Source: Thermoleophilia bacterium
GTDB lineage: Bacteria; Actinomycetota; Thermoleophilia; Gaiellales; Gaiellaceae
DNA: 33,368 bases
Direction of reading: 5' to 3'
Assembly (NCBI GenBank): GCA_025925195.1
Contig: JAICLU010000010.1
Coordinates: 1-33,368 of the forward strand
Shown: positions 1 through 6,971 of the stretch, one piece after another
Numbering within the stretch: the stretch's first letter is position 1
How the letters are laid out: each line of letters starts with the position of its first letter
Translations under genes and position numbers: made by a program
Notes under the pieces: generated by a model
Databases searched by the model: none
Told to the model about the DNA's origin: nothing
Seen by the model: only the letters and a program-made list of their open reading frames with translations

Positions 1-211
1 AGATCGCACAGGTCTCCTCCTCGGTCAGGTTGCCGCACTCGCGACAGAAGCGCACCCGCCGCTTCACCTCGACGAGCGCCTCGGCCAGGGCGTTCGCCTC
101 CTGCGTCGACACCTGCAGCAGATGGAACGCGAGCCGCTGCGCGGTGCGCGAGCCGATGCCGGGCAGCCGCGTCAGCTGCGCGACGAGGTTGTCGATCGCC
201 GGGCTCAGCAT
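1..211 (-). CDS. recR: Recombination protein RecR, N-terminal part (runs off the window edge)
   Basis: Minus-strand translation from ATG at 211: MLSPAIDNLVAQLTRLPGIGSRTAQRLAFHLLQVSTQEANALAEALVEVKRRVRFCRECGNLTEEETCAIC; RecR HhH region and first Cys pairs of the zinc finger; classic dnaX-ybaB-recR order. Confidence 0.93.
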   Translation of the reverse strand, partial: MLSPAIDNLVAQLTRLPGIGSRTAQRLAFHLLQVSTQEANALAEALVEVKRRVRFCRECGNLTEEETCAI

Positions 212-251
212 TCCCGGAGGGTACAAGCCCCCTCCGGACAGTCAGGAAGCG

Positions 252-581
252 TCAGCTTCCCAGGCCCGGAAGACCGAGCCCGCCGAGCAGCTCGCTCTGC
301 ATCTGCGACGCCTTCGCCTCCACCTTCGCGGAGGCGGCGCGGAGCGCCTCGTTGACGCCGGCGAGCACGAGATCCTGCAGGCCTTCGGGATCGGACGGGT
401 CGATCGCGTCGGGCGAGATCGAGATCGAGAGCACCTGGCCGGCCCCGTTGGCGCTCACCTTGACCATGCCGCCGCCGACCGAGGCCTCGGCGGTCTCGTT
501 CTGCGCCTCGTCCTGCATCTTCTGCACCTGCTCCTGCATCTGCGCGGCCTGCTGCATCAGCTTGTTCATGTCGAAGCTCAT
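252..581 (-). CDS. ybaB: YbaB/EbfC family nucleoid-associated protein
   Basis: 109 aa, MSFDMNKLMQQAAQMQEQVQKMQDEAQNETAEASVGGGMVKVSANGAGQVLSISI; 4-bp ATGA overlap with the dnaX stop. Confidence 0.95.
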   Translation of the reverse strand: MSFDMNKLMQQAAQMQEQVQKMQDEAQNETAEASVGGGMVKVSANGAGQVLSISISPDAIDPSDPEGLQDLVLAGVNEALRAASAKVEAKASQMQSELLGGLGLPGLGS

Positions 582-2176
582 GATTCGTCACGCTCCGTTG
601 CGTCGAAGGTCTCCTTGAGCAGCTCGAGGAACTTCTCCTCGCCGACCGGCTCATCGGCGAGGTCGTCGGCCGCCTCGCCGTCCTCGCCGAGTGCGAAGGC
701 GACGGCGAGCCGCCTGCCGGTGACCTCGTAGAGGGCGTCCCGCAGCATCGTCGCGTTCTTCGGGTCCTCGGCGAGCTTGCGATGGAAGTCGGCATTCGGC
801 GGGAACTCGACGGTCAGCGTGTCGCCCGCCAGCACGGCGGGGCGCGCCTCGCCGAAGATCGACGAGGTCGGGATCGACTTCTCGGCGACGGCGGGCACGA
901 TCGTGCGGGCCCACGCCTCCTGGAGCTGCTCGAGCTCGACGCCCGGAGCTGCCACGGTCGGAGCAGCGGCGGTCGGCATCGGCGCTGCCGGAGGCGGCGG
1001 CTCGATCGTGCGCACGGGCGGCGCGACGGTCGCCGGAGCCCCGCGCGTCTCGAGCTGCTCGAGCCGGTATGCGATCGACTCGCGTGAGAGATCCGCGGCC
1101 GGTCGCGTGACCTTGACGATCGCGAGCTCGAGCGGCAGCCGCGGGTCGGCGCCCTGGCGCATGTCGTCGACGGCAAGGGCGAGCAGGTCGAGCAGCCGGA
1201 TCACGGTCGGTTCGCCGAGCTGGTTCGCCTGCGCACGCAGCCGCTCGCGCGCCTCCTCGGTGACGGGCAGGGCCTCGGGCACCTCGCCCATGTGCTGAAC
1301 GAGCAGTAGGTGGCGCAGGTGCTCGATCAACTCGGTGACGAGGCGGCCGAGGTCGTGCCCCTGTTCGGAGAGCTCCTCGACGAACGTCAGCGCGCCCGCC
1401 GTGTCCCGGTCGACGACGAGGTCGCAGAGCCGGAAGAGCGCCTCCTCCTCGACCGTGCCGAGCAGCTGGAGGACGTCCTGCACGGTGATCGTCCCGCCGG
1501 TCGCCGCTGCGAGCTGGTCGAGCGAGGAGAGCGCGTCGCGGTACGCGCCGCTCGCGCTGCGTGCGACGAGGGCGAGCGCCTGGTCGGGGGCGTCGATCGT
1601 CTCGGCGTCGGCGACCATGCGCAGGACTTTCAGCAGCTCCTGCAGGCGAGGACGCTGGAAGACAAAGGTCTGGCAGCGTGAGCGCACGGTCGGCAGCACC
1701 TTCGAGAGGTCGGTGGTGCAGAAGACGAAGACGAGGTGGGGCGGCGGCTCCTCGATCAGCTTCAGGAGCGCATTCCAGGCGGCATCCGTGAGCTGGTGTG
1801 CTTCGTCGAGGATGTAGACCTTGTAGCGCCCTTCGACCGGCTGCAGGACGACCCGGTCGCGGATCTCGCGGATGTCGTCGATCCCGCGCTGCGAGGCGGC
1901 GTCCATCTCGATCACGTCGAGCGACGTGCCGGAGGCGATGCCGACGCAAGCCGGGCACGTGCCGTCCGGGTGCGCCGTCGGGCCCTGCGCGCAGTTCAGC
2001 GACTTCGCGAGGATGCGCGCCATCGACGTCTTCCCGGTCCCGCGCGGGCCGGCGAAGAGGTAGGCCTGGCGGATCTGGTCGCCGGCGATCGCGTTCTTCA
2101 GCGTCCGGACGACCGCTTCCTGACCGACGACGTCGTCGAAGGTCTGGGGACGGTACTTCCGGTAGAGCGCGGCCAC
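578..2176 (-). CDS. dnaX: DNA polymerase III subunit gamma/tau
   Basis: VAALYRKYRPQTFDDVVGQEAVVRTLKNAIAGDQIRQAYLFAGPRGTGKTSMARILAKSLNC: Walker A and Cys motif. GTG at 2176 preferred over the longer ORF start at 2221. Confidence 0.95.
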   Translation of the reverse strand: MAALYRKYRPQTFDDVVGQEAVVRTLKNAIAGDQIRQAYLFAGPRGTGKTSMARILAKSLNCAQGPTAHPDGTCPACVGIASGTSLDVIEMDAASQRGIDDIREIRDRVVLQPVEGRYKVYILDEAHQLTDAAWNALLKLIEEPPPHLVFVFCTTDLSKVLPTVRSRCQTFVFQRPRLQELLKVLRMVADAETIDAPDQALALVARSASGAYRDALSSLDQLAAATGGTITVQDVLQLLGTVEEEALFRLCDLVVDRDTAGALTFVEELSEQGHDLGRLVTELIEHLRHLLLVQHMGEVPEALPVTEEARERLRAQANQLGEPTVIRLLDLLALAVDDMRQGADPRLPLELAIVKVTRPAADLSRESIAYRLEQLETRGAPATVAPPVRTIEPPPPAAPMPTAAAPTVAAPGVELEQLQEAWARTIVPAVAEKSIPTSSIFGEARPAVLAGDTLTVEFPPNADFHRKLAEDPKNATMLRDALYEVTGRRLAVAFALGEDGEAADDLADEPVGEEKFLELLKETFDATERDES

Positions 2177-2274
2177 CGAACGATTCAAGCACACCCCGGC
2201 TGCCGTAACCGAAACCGCCATTTTGCCGTTTGTAACTCATGTTCAACGGATTACGATTTGAAGCGGAGGGGTCG

Positions 2275-2703
2275 ATGAAACGTCTGTTGATCGTCACGAT
2301 CGTCGCGCTCGGGATCGCCGTTCCCGCGGCGTCCGCGAGCACGACCACGTTCCGGTTGCGGGCCGGTGGGATCGTCCAGGACCGGAACATGAACATGAGT
2401 CAGGCCGCATTCGGCGTCAACTTCAAGAAGGGCCCCGGCCACAAGGTCACGTACGTGGACTCGACCTCGGGGATCACGTTCCGTTCGCTCAGCCTGTCGA
2501 GCGTCAAGCTCGTCCGCAACGCGGTGAAGATCACGGGCATCGGCCTTGCGAACGGCCGGCGCGTCCACTTCGCCGCCATCGCAGCCGCTCACAACACCAC
2601 CGCGGGCGACTGGTTCACGATCGCCTGGGATCACATGGCGTCGCACGGCGGCAAGGTCGTGAGCGGGAACATCCGCATCACGCCCGTCTCCACCACCGGT
2701 TAG
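2275..2703 (+). CDS. Secreted protein of unknown function (about 142 aa)
   Basis: ATG at 2275 preceded by gcggagggg RBS; signal peptide MKRLLIVTIVALGIAVPAASAS. Confidence 0.75.
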   Translation: MKRLLIVTIVALGIAVPAASASTTTFRLRAGGIVQDRNMNMSQAAFGVNFKKGPGHKVTYVDSTSGITFRSLSLSSVKLVRNAVKITGIGLANGRRVHFAAIAAAHNTTAGDWFTIAWDHMASHGGKVVSGNIRITPVSTTG

Positions 2704-2726
2704 AGAACGACACAGCGACCGTGCCC

Positions 2727-2756
2727 GGCCGCGCCCGACCCGTACGGGGCGCGGCC
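2727..2756. terminator. Perfect 10-bp GC-rich hairpin downstream of the 2275-2703 gene
   Basis: ggccgcgccc-(gacccgtacg)-gggcgcggcc; no T tract, so terminator role is only probable. Confidence 0.5.
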
Positions 2757-2834
2757 AGGCCCGGGTCCCACCGCCGGACCGCGCGCGCAGCGCGCCCCGA
2801 GCGGAAAGCGACGTGCAGCAGAGTGGGAGAGATG

Positions 2835-2930
2835 GGCCGGGCTGGCCGCACACCTGGGAGGGAATGCTTAGCGCTGCTTCCTCCCGGATCTGACGCGGTT
2901 CGCAGGCTCCCACTGCGCGGAGCCCGACCC
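2835..2930 (-). ncRNA. ffs: Signal recognition particle RNA (bacterial small 4.5S type)
   Basis: Minus strand reads GGGCTCCGCGCAGTGGGAGCCTGCGAACCGCGTCAGATCCGGGAGGAAGCAGCGCTAAGC, matching the SRP domain IV signature GUCAGGUCCGGAAGGAAGCAGC; 5' cgggct..ccgc pairs with 3' gcgg..agcccg. Ends approximate. Confidence 0.9.
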
Positions 2931-2946
2931 GGACGACACTGTAGCG

Positions 2947-3555
2947 TTGCCGCTCGTGAGTGCCCGCCGTGCGCTGCTCGTGTCGCTGTTCGACCACGCG
3001 GCGATGTTCCCGCCCGCGAGCCTGCCGCTCGACGAGGCGCTCGCCGAGGACCGGCGGGCGCAGGCGAGCCCGCATGCATGGCTGCTCGGCCGCTTCGTCG
3101 TCCCGGCGGGCGTCGCCGTCGAGGGTCGCGAGCTGGCCGTCGTCGGCGACGGCGTCGAGCGACAGGACGACGTCGTGTTCGTGGAGGGCGAGACGAAGGT
3201 GCGCTGCGGCGGCGCGCGGACGCCGCCGGTCGAGGAGCTGGCCGCGTTCGTGCGGCGGTGCCGCGAGCGAGGCCTCGTCTTCAAGGCGACGGCGGGGCTT
3301 CATCACGCCTACCCGACGCTCGCCGGCGAGCACGGCTTTCTCAATCTGCTCGCCGCGGTGACCTTCGGCGACGAGGAGGACGCGCTGCGGGCCCCGCGCG
3401 GCGCGTTCGAGCTCGACGACCGCTCGTTCCGCTGGGAGGGACGCGAGGCCGACGCCGAGCAGATCGCGACGACGCGCGAGACGCTCTTCCATTCGATCGG
3501 CTCGTGCTCGTTCTTCGAGCCGGTGGCCGAGCTCGAGGAGCTCGGGATCCTGTGA
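2947..3555 (+). CDS. Conserved hypothetical protein coupled to fumarylacetoacetase
   Basis: 202 aa ORF (VSARRALLVSLFDHAAMFPPASLPLDEAL...FKATAGLHHAYPTLAGEHGFLNLLAAVTFGD); stop overlaps the FAH GTG start (GTGA). True start may be GTG just inside the listed start. Confidence 0.75.
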   Translation: MPLVSARRALLVSLFDHAAMFPPASLPLDEALAEDRRAQASPHAWLLGRFVVPAGVAVEGRELAVVGDGVERQDDVVFVEGETKVRCGGARTPPVEELAAFVRRCRERGLVFKATAGLHHAYPTLAGEHGFLNLLAAVTFGDEEDALRAPRGAFELDDRSFRWEGREADAEQIATTRETLFHSIGSCSFFEPVAELEELGIL

Positions 3556-4577
3556 CGGGCTTCGGCGCCGGGACAGGCGGGCTGCTCTGGCGTGAGAGCG
3601 GCGACACCGTCGACCTCTCCGGGCTCGGCGACGTCTTCGCGCAACCCACCCTGAACCCGTTGCTCGCGCTCGGGCCTGCCGGCTGGCGCCAGGCGGTCGA
3701 CGCGGCACGCGCGCACGACGGCCCGCGCAGCGACGCGCAGCTGCGGCTGCCGTTCGAGGTCGCCGACTACGTCGACTTCTACTCCTCGCTCGAGCACGCG
3801 ACGAACCTCGGCCGCCTCTTCCGGCCGACGCAGGATCCGCTGCTTCCGAACTGGCGCTGGCTGCCGATCGGCTATCACGGCCGCGCCGGAACGGTCGTCG
3901 TCAGCGGGACCGACGTCGTGCGGCCGAAGGGACAGCTGAAAGGGGAGGGTGACCCGGTCTACGCGGCCTCGCGCCGGCTCGACATCGAGCTCGAGCTGGG
4001 CTTCGTCGTCGGCGTGCCGAGCGAGCCCGGCGAGCCGGTTCCGCCCGAGCGGTTCGCCGAGCATGTCTTCGGCGTCGTGCTCGTCAACGACTGGAGCGCC
4101 CGCGACATCCAGGCGTGGGAGTACCAGCCGCTCGGGCCGTTCCTCGGCAAGTCGTTCCAGACGTCGATCTCCGCGTGGGTGACCCCGCTCGTCCTGCTCG
4201 AGGGCGCACGCGTCGCCGCCCCGCCGCAGGAGCCGCCGCCGCTGCCCCACCTGCAGGGCGGCTCCGACTGGGGCCTCGACATCGCGCTCGAGGTCGAGCT
4301 GAACGGCGAGGTCGTCTCGCGCGGCAATTCGCGCTCCCTCTACTGGACGATGCCGCAGCAGCTCGCCCACGCGACCTCGAACGGGGGGACGATCCGGACC
4401 GGCGATCTGATGGCGACCGGGACGATCTCCGGCGCAGAGCCAGGCTCGGAAGGATCGCTCATCGAGCTGTGGCGCAACGCACGCTTCCTGGAAGACGGCG
4501 ACGAGGTCGTGCTGCGCGGCCGCGCAGGCGCGATCGAGCTCGGCGACGTGCGCGGCCGGGTTCTGCCGGCCCGCTAG
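3552..4577 (+). CDS. fahA: Fumarylacetoacetase (FAH family)
   Basis: In-frame GTG at 3552; PNWRWLPIGYHGRAGTVVVSGT, VVLVNDWSARDIQAWEYQPLGPFLGKSFQTSISAWVTPL, TGDLMATGTISG are FAH signatures. Confidence 0.93.
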   Translation: MTGFGAGTGGLLWRESGDTVDLSGLGDVFAQPTLNPLLALGPAGWRQAVDAARAHDGPRSDAQLRLPFEVADYVDFYSSLEHATNLGRLFRPTQDPLLPNWRWLPIGYHGRAGTVVVSGTDVVRPKGQLKGEGDPVYAASRRLDIELELGFVVGVPSEPGEPVPPERFAEHVFGVVLVNDWSARDIQAWEYQPLGPFLGKSFQTSISAWVTPLVLLEGARVAAPPQEPPPLPHLQGGSDWGLDIALEVELNGEVVSRGNSRSLYWTMPQQLAHATSNGGTIRTGDLMATGTISGAEPGSEGSLIELWRNARFLEDGDEVVLRGRAGAIELGDVRGRVLPAR

Positions 4578-4640
4578 AACATCCGTTTTTCATACCGGGC
4601 AGGCGCCCTCGTTCCCACGTGCTCGTCACAGGATCGGTGC

Positions 4641-4994
4641 ATGGCGATGGCGAGAATCCTGGTGAGCGAGGTGGAGCCCGACGTACGGCGGCTGCTGGTC
4701 GTCCTGATCGAGCGGCAAGGGCACGAGGCGTTCGTGCTCGAGCCGGACGTCGTGGTTCCGCCTCCTGCGGACGTGCTCCTTTGCGACCCGGTGGCGCGCA
4801 CGAGCGTCGAGCACGCGCGGCTCGTGCGGGCGTTCGTCCCCGAGCTGCCGATCCTGTGCCTCAACCCGCTGCCCGACACGGCCGGATTCCTCGGGCGCGG
4901 TCCGACGCTCTTCCTGCCGAAGCCGTTCGCTCCGGATCAGCTGCACGCCATGCTCGACCGGGCGCTTACGTCTCCGGCGGCATCACCCCTCTAG
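4641..4994 (+). CDS. Degenerate stand-alone receiver-like protein
   Basis: ARILVSEVEPDVRRLLVVLIERQGHEA...DVLLCDP...LPILCLN...LFLPKPFAPDQL: receiver fold pattern with the acidic pair and Thr altered. Confidence 0.7.
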   Translation: MAMARILVSEVEPDVRRLLVVLIERQGHEAFVLEPDVVVPPPADVLLCDPVARTSVEHARLVRAFVPELPILCLNPLPDTAGFLGRGPTLFLPKPFAPDQLHAMLDRALTSPAASPL

Positions 4995-5055
4995 GGGAGA
5001 TCGGCTACGCCGTCGCGCGGATGCTTGGCTCGGCTTTTGTGCCGATGTTCACAGC

Positions 5056-5178
5056 ATGAACGCGAAGCCGCTCGTACTCGTCGCCGACGACGACCCCGAC
5101 ATCCGGCAGCTCGTGCGGCTACGACTCGAGCGCTCGGGCCACGACGTCGGCCGCGAACTTCCCGCCGCCCGTGTTTGA
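5056..5178 (+). pseudogene. Truncated response-regulator receiver N-terminus (40 codons)
   Basis: MNAKPLVLVADDDPDIRQLVRLRLERSGHDVGRELPAARV*: canonical VADDDPDIRQL start, then a stop; no continuation of the receiver recognised in the other + frames. Confidence 0.7.
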
Positions 5179-5251
5179 CCACCTCTCGGTACGCGCACGG
5201 TCGCGCACCGGTGATTCGGGGCAGGGCTCATCTCGCTCGAGGAGCTGCATC

Positions 5252-6886
5252 GTGTCGTTCCTCGCTGACGTCCGCTTCGTCCGCGGCTATCTCCTCGTCG
5301 GCATCGCGCTCGTGCTCGGCTACCACTGGGTCGACAGCACGTACGCGTACTGGGCGATCGCCGGCTACGGCTCGGCAGGAACGGTCGTCGGGGCGCTCAG
5401 GCTGCGAGGCCCCGAGCGTCTGCCCTGGCTCCTGCTCGCCGGCGGCGTGTCGCTCTTCGCGATCGGCGACATCGCGTGGTACATCCTCTCGATGCTCGGC
5501 CCCGTGCCGGGCTCACCGAACATCTCGGACTGGCTGTACTTCTGCGCGTACCCGCTCGTTGCGGTGGCGCTCGTCCTGCTCTCTCGCCAGATGTCGCACG
5601 GCGGCGTAGGCACGACGATCGACGCGCTGATCGTCGCGCTCGCCGTGTCCGCGATGCTGTGGCCGGTCCTGTTCGCGACGGTGATGAACGGCAGCAACCA
5701 GCCGATCGGCACCCGCCTCACCGTCGGCGTCTATCCGTGCTGGGACATCCTCTTCTGCATCCTCGCGGTGCGGATCGCGCTGATGCGGTCCCTGCACACG
5801 CGCCGCACGATGCTGCTGGTCGGCGCCGTCGTCCTCTACTTCACGGGGGATCTCTTCTGGTTCAAGTCGATCGACACGTACGCGCTCGGCGACTGGATGG
5901 ACTACGCGTGGCTCGGCGCCTACGTCTGCTTCGGGGGAGCCGCACTGCACCCGAGCCCGGTCAGGCCCGTGACCGGCACCGCGTCGTCCCCGGTGCGCAG
6001 ATTCATGCTGCTCGCGGTTCCCGTCACCCTGCTCCCCGCCGCGATCGTCGCCGAAATGCTGGCAGGCCGCGCGTTCAGCTACGTCGACGGCTTTCTCATC
6101 TCCGGGCTGCTGCTACTCCTGCTCGGAAGGCTCGGCTCGGTCGTCCACGGGCTCAGCGTCGCCCAGGCCGAGCTGCGCGAGCAGAACCGCCTGAAGGACG
6201 AGCTGATCTCCGTCGTCTCGCACGACCTCCGCACGCCGCTCACGTCGATCATGGGCTATCTCGAGCTGGCGCTGGCGGAGGACAGCGACCCGCGTGACGC
6301 ACGCGAGTTCCTCGAGGTGGTCAAGCGCAACACCGGCCGGCTGCACAGCCTCGTCGAGGATCTGCTCTTCGTCTCGCGCGTCCAGTCCGGACGCGAGGCA
6401 CTGGACGTCGCCCCGGTCGAGGTGGGCATCCTCGCCACGGAGATCGTCGGCGCCGCGCTGCCGAACGCCGAAGGGGCCGAGGTCGAGCTGCGGTGCGTCG
6501 TCGCGACCGACGACGTCGTGCTCGCCGACGCGCACCGGCTCGCCGAGGTGCTCGAGAATCTGCTCTCGAACGCGATCAAGTTCACGCCTCCCCGTGGGCG
6601 CGTCGACGTGTGGGTCGGCCGCAGCGACGGCGCGCTCGTGCTCCGCGTGACGGACACGGGGGTCGGCATCTCCGACGAGGACCGGGCGCACCTCTTCGAC
6701 CGCTTCTTCCGTGCGAGCGGGGCCGAAGGCGTCCCCGGTGCGGGCCTCGGTCTGTCGATCGTCAAGTCGATCGTCGACGCCCACGGCGGCAGCATCGCCG
6801 TCCAGAGCCGCGTCGGAGCCGGCACCGTCTTCGAGGTGCGGCTGCCGGTCGCCGTCGCCGAGCCGCAGCCGGCGGCGCTGGCGTGA
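5252..6886 (+). CDS. Multi-pass membrane sensor histidine kinase
   Basis: N-terminal hydrophobic helices; H-box ELISVVSHDLRTPLTSIMGYLELA; N-box LLSNAIKF; G boxes DTGVGI and GAGLGLSIVKSIVDAHGG. GTG at 5252 assumed. Confidence 0.9.
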   Translation: MSFLADVRFVRGYLLVGIALVLGYHWVDSTYAYWAIAGYGSAGTVVGALRLRGPERLPWLLLAGGVSLFAIGDIAWYILSMLGPVPGSPNISDWLYFCAYPLVAVALVLLSRQMSHGGVGTTIDALIVALAVSAMLWPVLFATVMNGSNQPIGTRLTVGVYPCWDILFCILAVRIALMRSLHTRRTMLLVGAVVLYFTGDLFWFKSIDTYALGDWMDYAWLGAYVCFGGAALHPSPVRPVTGTASSPVRRFMLLAVPVTLLPAAIVAEMLAGRAFSYVDGFLISGLLLLLLGRLGSVVHGLSVAQAELREQNRLKDELISVVSHDLRTPLTSIMGYLELALAEDSDPRDAREFLEVVKRNTGRLHSLVEDLLFVSRVQSGREALDVAPVEVGILATEIVGAALPNAEGAEVELRCVVATDDVVLADAHRLAEVLENLLSNAIKFTPPRGRVDVWVGRSDGALVLRVTDTGVGISDEDRAHLFDRFFRASGAEGVPGAGLGLSIVKSIVDAHGGSIAVQSRVGAGTVFEVRLPVAVAEPQPAALA

Positions 6887-6971
6887 ACGTCCCCATTCGG
6901 GGTGAGACGTCTCATCGGACGTGCGTATGGCTCGTTCGTCCGTCCTGGGGGACTATTGGTGTGTCGTTGCG

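Noticed and set aside
651-2396. Long 581-aa minus-strand ORF overlapping dnaX
   Set aside because: Out-of-frame shadow of dnaX: Arg/Ala/Pro-rich low-complexity translation typical of GC-rich wrong frames.
2251-3708. 485-aa minus-strand ORF
   Set aside because: Runs antisense through the secreted-protein gene, SRP RNA and FAH-coupled gene; low-complexity composition, no family signature.
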